Assembly (NCBI GenBank): GCA_018287875.1
Contig: JAGVVL010000001.1
Coordinates: 5,766,001-5,830,000, forward strand
DNA from: Nigrospora sphaerica
Lineage: Eukaryota; Ascomycota; Sordariomycetes; Amphisphaeriales; Apiosporaceae
Direction of reading: 5' to 3'
Length of the DNA stretch: 64,000 nt
Shown one piece after another: positions 43,809 to 56,700 of the stretch; position 1 is the first letter of the stretch; every line of letters begins with the position of its first letter. The notes below the pieces were generated by a model, which saw only the letters and a program-made list of their open reading frames with translations, had not been told where the DNA came from and did no database searches. The position numbers and the translations under genes were made by a program.

Positions 43809-45447
43809 GCAACAACACTGGACAAGGAATAACGGCAACACCGCTAATAACAAGAGGAATGGTACAGGAGATGACGACCTCGATTGTTGTCGCTGCGCAC
43901 GGGTTCGGGAGGGGAGGGGGTAGAGAGGGGAGGAAAGGGATTTGGAAGAGCCGGAGAAGGAGACGGGAGAGGTGAATCAAGCGTCACAAGCAAGTTAGAA
44001 ACGGGTGAATGAGTGGACGGGGTGGTGGTGACTTGATGGTGTTGGTGGTGCTGGTGGTGCTGGTCCTGGTGTAGAGACGACAAGCAGGAGGAGGATGTAC
44101 GTCGGTAACAAGCGTGCGTACTTACCACAAGCAGGCAGTCCAGGCAAGCAAGCAGGTAGCAGGTACAGATGGACGGGGCGCACCTCAGGTTGTAAATGAA
44201 TCCGGGATGGTGGATGGCGGGTGTGGATAGGGTGAGGGAAGGGATCGAGGGACGAACGAATAGGTGCCAGTGGAGGATGGGCCAAGGGGACTGGACTGGA
44301 CAGGAACAGCCCTGTGCACCAGACCCAACCCGGACAGATAGAACGACAGGCCGATAGGCCTGGCTGGGGCGGCTTAGTATTTACCTAAGTAAAGTAAGGG
44401 TAAGTAGACAGGCAGTCACAACGGGGGCTGCACCTGGAGACGATGGCCGGACGGACAGACCCGACGTTTACTACCTACCTTCCCTCTACCTACTGTCTAC
44501 CACCAGTCTTGCCAGTGCAGGTGTGTGCAGTACCAGCACCAGCGTATGTGCAAGCAGCGGCGGGCCGATGCACGGTTAGGTTGTCGGGCAAGCAGGCAGG
44601 TAGACAGGCAGCGTGGCTCCTATTGTTAAAAACAGGGTGGTGAATGTATTTGACTTGTGGGTTTTTTTTTCCTTTATGAATTGTTTTGTTTTCCTTCCTT
44701 CTTTTATTTTGCAGGTTAATGAAAGGAAGGATCCTCTTGTAACGAAGCTGGCTGTGGGTGGTTGAGACAGCAGCAGCCGCAGCAAGTCGGCAGGTGGTGG
44801 TAGTGGGAACTGGCGGGCAACTGGCGGGATGGGCCTAGATAGGACCTAGATAGCAACTAGGCATGGGATGGGATGGATTCGATTCGGGTTCAAGCCTGGA
44901 AGTGGACTTGGCAGAAAAGAACCGAGTCCGTTTATGTTAGCTAGGCTGCTTGCTGGTGACGGGGGGTTTGTGCTGGTGGTGGGCATGGCAGCATGGGGAG
45001 CGAGCACATGGGACGGGATGGATTTGCATGGGCACCCATCCATGTGCATGGATGGGTATGGGGCATGGGCATGGGGGGGGCGTGGTATGCAGCCTGGCAG
45101 TGTGGAATGGAAAGAGAAGCAGCCCCATTCGGGCCAATGCCCCCCCCCCCAGCCCGAGGAGAGGGAGAAAGAAACGGAGGGTGGGAAGGAGAGAGGGAGA
45201 GAGGGAGTTGAGCATTGGATCTAGTGGAAATGGAAGTCCAAGTGGGCACGACAGGAAAACAGTACCAGTGTACCAACACCACCACCACCATCAATCCCTA
45301 TCACATCCCATCCCATACCTCCCAAACAAACCACACCCGCTGATGACCTAGGAAGGGTCCTTGACTAGAGACAGCGTGCGGTGCGGCGCACAAGATAAAC
45401 ATCCCATGCATGCACCCACATTTCCAGCTACTAACATCCCCGGGACA

Positions 45448-45461
45448 CCCCCCCCCCCCCC
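45448..45461 (+). repeat. 14-bp C run
   Basis: A homopolymeric C tract in gene-free DNA; another of about 11 C lies near 45140-45150. Confidence 0.85.
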
Positions 45462-46070
45462 GACATCCACGCCTCCGCCCGCATCCCCATCCGCATCAGC
45501 TCTCTCCTACTCCCTAAATCCCTCTCTTTCTTCTCCCCACCGTGTGCCGTCGCTGCTTCGAGAACTTGCTCTTGAGCGCCGGCCCGTGGCTGGAGCAGAG
45601 TAAGAGGGCCAAGGAGGGGAGGGGGGTGTGACAGAGCAGGGCAGGGCAGGGTGGTACGGGGTATGACGACAAATCGACCCAGTCACGGCCCTGAGAGGAT
45701 GGGGGAAGGGCAATCGGAAAATACATGGATGCACAGATGGGATCGCATGGATGGAGGACGGGTAGGCGTGAGTGTCGATGGCGGTTTGTGACAGGAGACT
45801 ACCGGCAGTACTTGGTACTAACAGAAGACAAGTATACCGCCGAGGAGGTATAAAGATATAGCCTACCTGCTTGCTGGGCTGCGTAGAGTAGCAGCGGAAC
45901 CGGGGCTCATCAGCCTCGTAGCGTGGCAAAGGGTTGACCTGGCCGGGGCTGCTTGGTCGGGTAGGCGGGCCACGGCTCACGGCTCTCGCTGGCCGGCCGG
46001 CGTGTGAACGGAGAGGGAGGGTTGCTCTATTGCGACTCTGCTGGTGAGGGAACGGCGCGCACTATGGCAC

Positions 46071-46085
46071 GGTACGGTACGGTAC
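46071..46085 (+). repeat. (GGTAC)3 tandem pentamer
   Basis: Three perfect GGTAC units following ggcac, in the gene-free CDC42/VMA22 interval. Confidence 0.8.
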
Positions 46086-49000
46086 GCTGGGAGCGAGCGG
46101 TGGGTTTCCTCTCTCGTCTACTTCTGGTCCCGGTCGATTAAAAACCAAACCCTGGCAAAGAGGGAAGAGAGGGAGAACAAAAAAAGGTGCATCGACGGAG
46201 AATTTCCCTCCGCCTGGGGATCGAGACCTGTACATCATCTATATGGGGAGGGAGGGCAGCCCGAGCGGGTGATGCGGAGAGAATTGACCTGCCTGCCACG
46301 CGACCACAGGTCAATCGGCATTTCGCTATATTCATCTGCTCTCCCAAACTACAGAATCTCACTTGCAGCTCCGGTACGAGGCTCCTTGTTACCCAGCCTC
46401 TCTCTGCCTCACCATGCACAGGGCACAGTCAATAATAACCTACCTGCAGGACCGAGGGAGTACGAAGCGCCGCCTAGGGCCATGTATCTGCTTGCATTAG
46501 CCTGGTCCGTACATACTTGCCGGTATGTATAGACCGCATAGACTGCATATCAACAAACACCACGACCGGCATCGAGAGATATCTCGGTGCATTTCATCTC
46601 GGTACAGTTCCTCGCTCATTTGGGGGCGGGCGATGGTGCATATGCATGGACACCGGCAGCCTCTCCTCGAGGCCGGCAAATGATGTATCGCCGCCGTCCT
46701 GCCTCTTGTCCCTCCCTCTTTCTCCCTCTACCCCCTCTCTCCTTCTCTCCCTTTTCTTTGTGCCCCCCCTCTCTTCTTCGTTCCATGCTCACTCGCGCGC
46801 CCGTTGGCTTCTCTTTTCACTACTGTTTCGCTACCCCGGCACGCCACGTGAGACGGGGCCGGCGCACATCGACGGCGGGCATTGTACTATGCGACCAACA
46901 TGGGCCGAGCATCGACGGCGTCGCTATGGGGCGGTTTTCCTGCATCCGTCCATCTTATCAATCCCCATCAATATGCACCTCTCGCATCTGGGTATAAACT
47001 GGAGGTAGCGAGCCAAGGTGCTTAGGTACTAACAAAGTACCCTGGTTTTTTGTGCGCATGTAAGTAGATACTTACATTAGGTCAGTTGTATGCACCCCGA
47101 TGAAGGGCCCCTGTACGTCCAATTGTACCTTCTCAAGTGGTGTGGCTCCGACTCGAGGACAAGCAATTAGCCAAGGTTGGTGTCGGCCTTCCATTGTCCA
47201 GCCCGGCAGGGTCCTCGCGGCCACGCCTTTTAGCCCGTCCCAAGCCCGTTTTGCAGGGGGGCCTCGAGGCACGCCATACCGAGCTATCAGCTGCGTGCTC
47301 GGTGGTTGAGCCACCGTTGCCACATATCACAAAACTACCTACGGCTACCTACCTAGTGGTACTGGCCAATAGCCAAGACTATTGCTGGACCCTCACCTCA
47401 CAGCTCTCGTAACCCTCGCCGACCGCCGCCCGCCAAACAAGTTGGGCGAGCTGGGCAGATCATATGCTGGGACGGGCGGGCGGCACTCGATGCGCCTTTT
47501 GGTCTTGTCCCCAGTGATCCCCTTTCCGGGTGGGTAAAAGGGACCCCTCCCCCCTCGTGGCGGTGGACGATTTCTGCCGATACGGCCGAGCGTGGGCCCT
47601 CTGATGAGCACGGCTTCCTCGTCCCTCATCAAAGTCCTTGACCGACTCGCGCCCCGGAACGAACACCCAGCACATGCCGGGGCGGAGATGCAGGACAAGC
47701 CCAAACGGCCATGGGGTCAACGGGAAGGGAAGGCGCGGTTGGATCGAGGCAAGGGCTCATACCGTGGCGACGACAGTCCACATCATTGGTGATTCCGTAC
47801 TGCCGCCACAGAGAAATGTAAGAAAAAGGAAGAAAGAAAAAGAAGTAGATGAAGAAGGAAAAAAGGACAACGGCAATACGAGTGCCTACTTCCTTTCTGC
47901 TGGACCCGAACCAAGGACAAGCGGTACCGGGCGGGCCAGCAACATGGGAAAGGAAAGATCTTGAGCGGTTCGCAGGAGAACCCTCGTTCCGGCAGCTTGG
48001 TTTTGGGGCCCGCCGTAGTTGTAATAATTTTCGATTTGGTACCGCAAGGTATCTTGCATCACTTGGCCTGTCTAACTGGCTATAGGTATATCCGTGCTGG
48101 CCAATCCGCAAACCGTAAACCCGGCCGGCGGCTTTGCCCGCCAACAACAGAAATTCTCCGGGCAAGCGCAGAAACAGGCAACCGGCCATGTTGACCTTTT
48201 GTTTCGCCGATATGTGCACACGCACACACAATGCACAATGCACAATGCACCTGAGCACAAGGAAGCACCGAGTGCGCGTTTATGTGCAAGGTATGCAACT
48301 GCGCCCGCACCCCCAACGACTTGATACGCCATCCGCGATGGGGCGTTTTTGCGCCGTCTTCCCGCCCGGGCGCGCCCATCGCCGGTGCGTCCCGGCATTC
48401 CATCCCCCCTTCCCACCTCTCCCACTTCGCCCCCTTCCGCCACGTTCCCTCCCTCCTCCTCCCTTTCCCTCTCCCCGGCCGCGCACATGCGGGTCCTGCA
48501 CGCCACACGGTGACGGTCAGTACCAGGGCTTTCGCTGAGGACGAGTGAATCCATGCGTGCAGGTCCGAAAAGGCTGACATGAGCCGACCTGTCACTACGA
48601 CCTGTCACGGGCTTGACGACTCAGCTATTAGTCAGGGGCAGTCAAGCACCTGTGTGGCCAGGGACTCTGCCCCTTCCCTCCCCCCAAACCACGGCCTGGC
48701 CGTCAATGATGAAGTCATCTCGGCGCAACCTTAAGCTGTCCACTCCCTTGGTGTCGAGCCACCGGTGGCACCTTCAGTACAGCTCACATACGTAAGTATA
48801 CATGCTACGTCTTTTATCCCGTAGTAGCTACCTCCTACTTTCGAGTACGCGAGCGAGCTACTTGGATCCGCGCCTGGCAGGCGCTTCAGACTGTGGAAGC
48901 TCGTCAGTTCCCTCGTCTTCCCTGTCGACGACGATGACAACGGACGAAGCCGCGTTGGTGCTTCCGCCAAAAGCCGGCCGCGTCGAGGCAAACAACCGGC

Positions 49001-49179
49001 TGTCCGTCGCACAGCTCGGCTGGCCAGCACCGTGTCGCCCTCGGCTTGCCACATAGAAGCCAAGCACAGACAACGATCCGGGCTGGCGATGATGCAGACC
49101 GTTGGCCAGCAGCGTCGGACCACAGGTGCCACGACGGGCAACGTCGGGCGCCAGACCTTTCTTGCAAGGGGGACAATGG

Positions 49180-49195
49180 AAAAAAAAAAAAAAAA
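49180..49195 (+). repeat. 16-bp A run
   Basis: A homopolymeric A tract about 0.8 kb upstream of VMA22. No flanking target-site duplication or retroposon body was recognised. Confidence 0.85.
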
Positions 49196-49968
49196 CCACC
49201 GTGGTACAGAACCGCTGCATCTAAAAGGAGTCAACCATTGGGGCTCGCAGGGAGCGGGCTCCAAAGGAAATAGCCCACGGCGACGTTGCCCCAGGGCCGG
49301 CTTAGGATTGCCTTCCAAACGACTAGTTGCTTGAACCGATAGCCAGGGCTGCTTTTTCCTCGTCGCATCCGAAGTCTTGGCCATGGCGATACGGCGGATA
49401 ATTGTACCCCTTGCCTCGTCCCTGAAAGTAGGCACGGAAAACACGGCCGCAGGTTACCATGTGCCGCACCTGTCGGCTGTTCACCCTGCATCAAAAAGAA
49501 AGGGGCCGGGAGCACATGCTACTACTACCTGGCGGCCGTCCATGGCGTTTGAGGGTTCTCGAGAAAATGTAGACGTTGATAGATGAGACTGCTAGCAACA
49601 TGCAAGTGGTAGCGACCGGACTGCACGAAGGAATAATAAGTGGGATGCGCCTCTCCCGTATGCGAATGCGAACACAAGCACACCAAAACCCAGCTTGACA
49701 GACCGAGCCAGGATACAGACGGTAATGCCCAGCCACAAGCGGACGGGATGTGGCGAAAGCAGCTCAAGTGGCTTTGACTGGCCGTGGGCCACCAGTTCGC
49801 TAGCCCGTAGTGCGAGTGGACGTCGGGATAAGCACCGACACCCATTGTAACACGGTATGGTATAGCTGGCCCCTCTCCCACTCCCTCCCAACCCACCTCC
49901 CAAGCCGGACCGAACACGCTGGGGCCCTTTTTCCTCGTCCCGGCCGGAAGCGGTTGCGCCCACGCGAT

Positions 49969-50574
49969 ATGGAGGACGGCGAGATCGACGGCCTGCTGGA
50001 GCGCTACCTGCGGCTGCTCCACGAGTACACGGCGCTCCGGGCCGAGCTCAACGGCCTGCAGACGGCCATGTATCAGCACATCGCCCGCGCCAACTTCTCG
50101 GCCGAGCGCGGCATGCGCTTCGGCCCCGACTTCTACGACGACCGCATGCAGGCCTCGCGCGGCGTCGCCATCGGCGTCGACAACCAGGGGGCGCACCGCT
50201 TCGGCTTCAGGGCCCTCGCCCAAGACGCCGACGCGCCCCTGCCCGCCGGCCCCGGGGACCGGACCGCCGAGACCCCGGACGAGGGCGAACCCCGCCGTGG
50301 TAGCACCGACGATGGTCCCCAGCCAAAACCGGCCAGGAAACAGAGGGATCCCCTCCACTGGTTTGGGCTGCTTACGCCCACGGCCCTCCGCCAGGCCCAG
50401 GCCCAGAGCACCCAGGCCGTCGAGCACGTCCTGCCCAAGCTGGTCTCTGTCAACTACGAAATGGCCCAGGTCGAGATCGCGGTCCGAAGAGCGCGCAAAA
50501 GGCGTGCCAAGGCCGAGGCTGCGGCGGCAAAGAAGTCAAACGAGAATGTTTCGAACTCCGAGGTCACAGCTTGA
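49969..50574 (+). CDS. VMA22: V-ATPase assembly factor Vma22/CCDC115-like, 201 aa
   Basis: ER-associated chaperone that works with Vma12 and Vma21 to assemble the V0 sector of the vacuolar ATPase. Single exon; the ATG opens MEDGEIDGLLERYLRLLHEY. The N-terminal coiled coil continues to YQHIARANFSAERGMRFGPDFYDDRMQASR, a conserved core. After an acidic, Pro-rich linker (about residues 85-125) comes DPLHWFGLLTPTALRQAQ, then a second helix with VNYEMAQVEIAVRRARKRRAKAEA. This two-block layout (N-terminal coil, WFGxLxPxxLRxAQ block) is what I recognise as Vma22/CCDC115. Upstream in-frame codons to 49810 exist, but their composition is non-coding. It converges on TEL1, with 179 bp between the stops. 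Confidence 0.88.
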   Translation: MEDGEIDGLLERYLRLLHEYTALRAELNGLQTAMYQHIARANFSAERGMRFGPDFYDDRMQASRGVAIGVDNQGAHRFGFRALAQDADAPLPAGPGDRTAETPDEGEPRRGSTDDGPQPKPARKQRDPLHWFGLLTPTALRQAQAQSTQAVEHVLPKLVSVNYEMAQVEIAVRRARKRRAKAEAAAAKKSNENVSNSEVTA

Positions 50575-50753
50575 CACATGAAACACTAAACCGCAATCGT
50601 CGCGTGGACTGCCTCGTTTCCCCGTCTCTCTCTCTCTGCCCCAGGCACAGCCAACATCCCAGATAACCCGGATGCTCTCAAATCGAATCATGTATTGATG
50701 GGGCGACGACGAGCGGCTATGTGTACAGGGTATCGTATTATCTTAACGTCTTT

Positions 50754-53700
50754 TCAAGCATATGCGGCCCAACCTGGTTTCACGTTAGCCCTGGAGTGAC
50801 CAGTAGTAGCAAGGTACGGAAGGCTGACGAGCGGGCGAGAGCCCTCGTCCACTTACCAGAGTACAACACTGCGAGATTCCGTTCATCTGTTGCCTGGTTG
50901 ATCAGGTCGTTGACGGTGGCCGTGACGCTCAACGTCTTGCTGAGCTTCTTCCTGACCACCTCCAGAGCACGATCAGCCTCGCTTGGCTGGTTCACTACGC
51001 CGCCGGGCACGCTGGCCTTCCGTTTCTTGGGGTCCATGATGCTCTCTGCGGGCCCCACGTCGCCCTCCTCGCGGCGTGGGTCCTGTAGTTTGGCCATCCG
51101 GACCGGGCTGATGGACCAGGAATACAACGGATCGTACCGCAAAACGTCGAGGATTGTCATGATCGAATACGCCTCTTCGCGCAGGGCATCCAGTGTAAAT
51201 TCGCAGCATCGACGGAAGACACCCTCTGTTTTCGATATTCCCATCCCGTCGACAATGTCACGCGTGAGGCGGAAGGGGACGAGCTCGGGGACGGGCAAGA
51301 TCCGGCCCGCCTCAAATGCGACGCCCAGGTCGATGTGAACTGCTTCGCCCGTCACCGAGTCCAGCAGTATGTTGTGCCCGTGCCGATCCCCGAGCCCGAG
51401 GACGTGACCGAGAATCGATATAGCAGCCGTGCTCCGCGTGTATGCCGTCCGTTTGGCATACCATTCGTCCGGATCGACAAAATGCTCCATGAAGAAATAG
51501 CGCATGGCCGGCTGGAACCGCTCGGCCACTTTCTTGTACGTGGCGACACGTGTTTCGATCGATTTGTTCTGCACTTGCGAGATCTCCTTGCGGGCTTGAG
51601 AGCCCTTGAGGTCTTTGGGATGATAGCGCTCATGTGCCGGCATGAGGTATTCATGGAGCGGGATCGTGTTCGGCACGAACTCTATGAGTCCGGATGACGA
51701 AGTCAACGGCAGCACCTTGTAAGTCCTGATTCCCAAATTTCGCTGTTGGGTCGACCTGTGGAGTTTTAACACAGAGGACACTGCTGAAAAGACTTGCTCC
51801 ATGATGGCGTCCTGGCGCAAATCGTCAGTGCCGCCCTTGACGAGCTGCTTGAACCGCTCGCCCGTGTTGGCTACCAAGGTAATAATCTTTGGGGCACTGA
51901 CGCCCGAGGCGATGCTCATCGAAGCCTCGAGCTTATGTACGCGGGGAACATGGCTGTAATCCTTACTGGCGGACAATTCGATCTGCAGGGTTGGCGGCGG
52001 TATCTTGTACTTTGTCAAGTCCGACATAAGCCTAGTAGCGGCAGCCGAGTCCCGCACCGCGATCTTCTGCCCTGCCTTATAGCGCGAGGTATCACGTTCG
52101 AGAGCCAGCATGTGATATGACTTGCTCGTCCTATCGATCGCCACGTAAATCGGTGCCGCTCGTTCAACTGTTTGAAGTTTCTTTGCAATCTTCTCGGTGG
52201 CTTTTTGGCGCAGAACTGCAACGTCGTCCTTTTCGTTGGTGCGGGATTTGGTGCCCGACCAGATCTGATACATGCCATGATACGGATGGTCAACACATAT
52301 GCGGAACACAAGCTCGATGAGCAGTCTCTGGAAGGGTTGGCTCTGGTCCAGCAGACGGGAGCTGAGCTGGTTCATGAGAGGGGCGAATTTCCGTGTGGGA
52401 ACCTTCTCGATGTGTCGCCTGACGGCTTCGTTAGTTATTTCCTCGTCGGCACGTTCGAGCCAGATGGCTGTAAACCGGAGCGCAGCATTGTTGTGCTCGT
52501 CCGAAGCTGCAAGAGAGAGAAGATAGTTCTCTAGGCTCAGCCGGACAAACTCGCTGCGGCTTTGTTCAACGCGCTGCAGCTCCTGCTCGTCCAACTCCAG
52601 CCACTGCTTGGCCTTCGCCAGGTGACTCTGGTACCTAGTCTTGGTTTGCGAGTCTTTGGCCGCCGTGATAAGCGACTTCAGCTGCACAACCTCGTCGTTT
52701 TTTCCTTGTTTGAGGCTCTGCAGACGTGCCAGATCTTCGAGGCCGTCAGGGTTCTGAAGCTGTTCGTCGCAGAACATGGCGAACTGGTGGTATACTTTGC
52801 CAGCCTCCTGGCCATCTGTCCGGCCCCTAAGTTCTTTCAAAGCCGGGTAAAGGTAGTTTTTCTGGATGCTGTCCGGCTTTTCAAGCTTCGCAACTGACGC
52901 TTGATAGCCGATCTTGGCCAACAGGTCGCTTCGTTGGACGGATACCGTCTGTCTATTTAAGTCGGACATTTCGTCGATACCTTGAAGCATGCGAATGGAC
53001 GGAACCATCTCCCCGTGATCCCAAAGCGCGTTGGCCGCCTCGATCTTGGCGGCCGCGTCAATCACAAGGCCCAGTTCCGTATTCGGAACGATCATGTCGT
53101 TGAGGGCTGTCGCAATGTTGAGTGATTCTTGTGTGGCCTGGTGAAATCGATATATGCCGGATGAGAGCAGCATGGACTTCACTTCTACCAGCTTGGAGTC
53201 GGGAGGCTTCACTTTCGCATTGGACCGAACTGGAAGAGCGTCTCCAAGTATGCTCAACGTCGTCCCCCGGCATGAGAGGATTTGGCTGACATCCATGTAT
53301 CTATACTGTGTAAGTGCTGAAGGCGGAACGCTTGGTTCGGGATGAACACTTACCTTCCGCTCTTCATCCAATGCGACCGGGCCTTGAATGTTGTCAGTAT
53401 GCCTTGCAACTCGGTCGCATCTACTGCATGGAGGGCATCGTCCAACTCGGTCACAGCAGCTAGGGCCACCAAGTTGCGCCGAACGTCGGTCGCACTGACG
53501 TCGCGCTTGACGACGTTATGCATGATGGAGCTGAAGCTGGCATATACCGATTTTTGAGCCGCAGGCAAGTCCACGGCCTGGTAGCACCCTTGGTATGCTT
53601 TGTACAAAGTCACGATAGGGTTATCCGAGGTAGGAGGAGGGGGAATATTCCAGACCTCGAGCTTCCTTGCGCTGTTGAAGGTATTGTCAACGACGGAAGA

Positions 53701-56700
53701 TGTTCCATCTAGACTTTGGTGGCTTTGTAAGAGAGAGTGCGATAGACCTGCTAGGCCCAGGTCGCTCAATGTGCCAACGAGGGACCTGATATCCAAGTTG
53801 GAGGCCGCGTCTTTTCTGCGGACATGGCTGTCAAACTGAGCTCCTCTGAATGCAAGACTCTTGCTACCGTCTCTCTCATACTCAAGCCGAGAAAGCACGC
53901 TGCCTAGGCTTGAGTTGGTAGGCAGCCCGTAGTAAGCGTCAGGGTCGTCGATGTTCTCGAAGATATCTACCAAGACGTCCATAGACTCCTGGGCCTGAAA
54001 GGATGAAGAACGACGCGACGTTCGAGAGCCCTCGGCTGCAGCCGACTCTACAAACAAAAGTGCCGTCTTATACATACCACAACGCGCAGCAGCCGATGCG
54101 ACCTCCGAAGAGTCAAATTCCAGCCAATGTGCACGATCGGCCATAGAGCTTTCCCCGGGCACCTTTTGTGTCCGCAGATACAGCAGCGCGTTGATCATGA
54201 GGCTTAGATTGTCCGTCGCGCCAGGGGATGACAGCTTGAGCCAGTCTTTGAGGGCCCCGGACAAGCTTCGCTTCGCAGCTTGACGTTTTTTCCACTCGGC
54301 AAGAAGTACGAGGTGGATGACGAAGGGGAATGCTGACTCGGCGAACCCTTTGACGTGCTCAAGCAGCTGTGACAGGGCGCTCAGAAGTATGCTTTCCGGG
54401 ACCGCCTGGATGAGACGCGACGTGAGATTTTGCGACCACATCGGATCTTCCAGCGCTGCTGTTGAGAACACGAGACTGTCGGGTCGGGCATCCACCGTGG
54501 CATTATCCGATGGTGGAGTCTGATACGGCCTCCAGTTAGACGCTCGGTACAACCGCTGGCTGAGAACGCGCTCGCACGCCGCCAACAAGGCATTATCTTC
54601 TTGGGAAGCAGCTTCCGAAACGATGATCCGCAAGGCAGATTCTGCTAGTCCAGCGGTAAAGCAGTCGCTACCCGCGGTCAGGTCTTGTATCAAATTCAGT
54701 AGCCCCTCTTCAGAGCTTGTGCCCTCTGAAGAGACCTTGAGGTACTGGGTCAAACTGGACTCTTGCAACAAACTTGCATCGATGGTCCCCGACGCAGCGA
54801 AACCCCGACCTATCACACGCCCAGCCCAGGCTAGGTACTCGTCGCTGATGGCTTGTGCGCGTGAGCTCTTCCATACCGCGGTGGCGAGACTGACCGCTTC
54901 TTCGTCCGTATTCACGGTGTCGTGATGGAGCGAAGCAGGGATCCGGAAGTCCTTGCAGAGGATTTCGAAAGCAACTCTGCGAGATGGTTCGTCAAGAAGC
55001 TGGGCATTACTATTCTCGTCGCGGAGAATTTCGAGTAGTAGGTTGCTTTCATGTGTCCCACGCTCGGCATTTCCTGAGGATCTGACGTGGGCTGCGGAAT
55101 TGGTGATTGCTTTGAAAGCATCAATCTGCTGATCCTGTAGCAATGGGGATTGGTACTTTTCCAAGTAATCGGCGAGCCAAGTATGAAACTGCTGTGCCTT
55201 GCTCATCGTTGCCTTGAATAGACTCTCTTGTGTTGTGCTGGCTTGGCTGGATTCAAGGAAAACCCTCAACGAGGCCAACGTCGACAGACTGTAGCCGGCA
55301 AGATAAGAAGGCGACTGAGAAAGTGCCGGTAACCCATGGGTAAGCAGATACTGGCTCATCCCAATGGCGTCATCTGCACATTCAGGGTCAACCAAGTAAG
55401 GCCGCAGTGTCTGTAGTAGCATCTGTAAAGGGTACGGGGCCCACGCAGCCGAGCCGGCCAGGCATATCAAAACTCGAACCTTGCGGATGATGGAGCAAGT
55501 GTGAAGCGGGCCCAAGGCGGAATGAATCAGGTTGAAGAGAGTCCTCGCTGCCGCAACGACAAGAGCCGGCGTCCAGAGACTGTGCAACTCGTACTCTGTT
55601 CGGCTTGTAAGCAGAGCCAAATTCCGAGTCAGGTATTTGGCTTGGAACGTGGGCTGCTGGTTGGCCCCCAATTCTACGTCAGAATGGCACATCTGCTTGA
55701 TCTGGTCCATCGCTTCGGCTGCGTAAGAGAATTGTTCATCCCTCATCCAGTACCTCTCGATTGGGTCCTCTTGGTCAATCAGTGCAAAAAAGTGCCCAAT
55801 GGTGTCGGCGAAGTTGATGTAAACATGTTCGAGGAACTCGTCCCGGCCCATGAGCTTACGGAGCCGGCTCTCCCCGCTTTGGTGGTTCTCCCCCTTTTGC
55901 ACGCTGAAATCGTGAGCTATACTGAAAGCCAGCACTTTGGAGAATGACTTCTGCACAAGCTGGACGGGGCTTAGGCCGAGCAGTCGGGCCAGATCAGATA
56001 TGCCTTCGTCCTGGCCTTGCATCATCATAATGGCCGATGCTTCGGCCTGGCCATGCTTGAGCAAGTCTTCGAGACTGGCATATCCGAAAATCTCAAAAGG
56101 GATTTCCCCCACAGCATTGTCGTGCAGCCAGGTATAAAGGAGTTGAGGCGCGAACAAGCGAAAGAGCTTCTGAGCGCTATCCAATCGCAGCGCCTTGGCA
56201 ATAATTTTCATACAAAAAGTCGCGTGTTTCGTAGACTCGGGGATTTTGCCCGGAGTCTCGAAAATGTGGTATACACACCGACGCAGGAGGGTAGGCCACT
56301 CGCGAGCTGCTTCGGCAAAAACGAATAGCCTCAGAGCAATGCCCTCCAGACACGTGGGATCTGTAGGCAGTTTCTCTAAGACGTAGTCGGCGAAGACATC
56401 GTCGTGCATCTTCAGGACGAACCGCCTAAAAACTTTGGAAATGTTTTTTCCAATGAAGAACTGGACAGGAATCGCGCTTTCCTGGAGAACGTCCAGCAAG
56501 GTGTCGATTGTCCTCGGAAGATTTTGAGCCACGGGGTAATTTTCATCCAACATCGTAAGGTTAAGGAGAAGGCGGGCGAGTGCAATCCGGGCCTGAGTGG
56601 ACAACATGTTCCTCCGCAAAGCTGTCTTGACGAAGAAAGAGTATAGCTGATTGACATTTTCGGACAATATACCACCCCTCTCGGCTGACCACAGGGGCAT

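Larger units (their letters stand above)
43271..49968. promoter_or_regulatory. 6.7-kb gene-free divergent interval CDC42 / VMA22
   Basis: No credible gene on either strand. The part next to CDC42 (43271-about 44150) is GA- and GCA-rich on plus, so its sense strand is CT/CTGC-rich, as expected for a long leader, with triplet-repeat tracts at 43741-43808. TACCTA-type words occur near 43558-43585, 44378-44500 and 47020-47075. C runs occur at about 45140-45150 and 45448-45461, a (GGTAC)3 repeat at 46071-46085 and a 16-bp A run at 49180-49195. Open frames are low-complexity Arg/Pro/Ser shadows. Confidence 0.6.

Noticed and set aside
43652..43975. 107-codon Ser/Gly-rich plus-strand ORF
   Set aside because: It is the antisense reading of the triplet repeats in the presumptive CDC42 leader, with no conserved domain.
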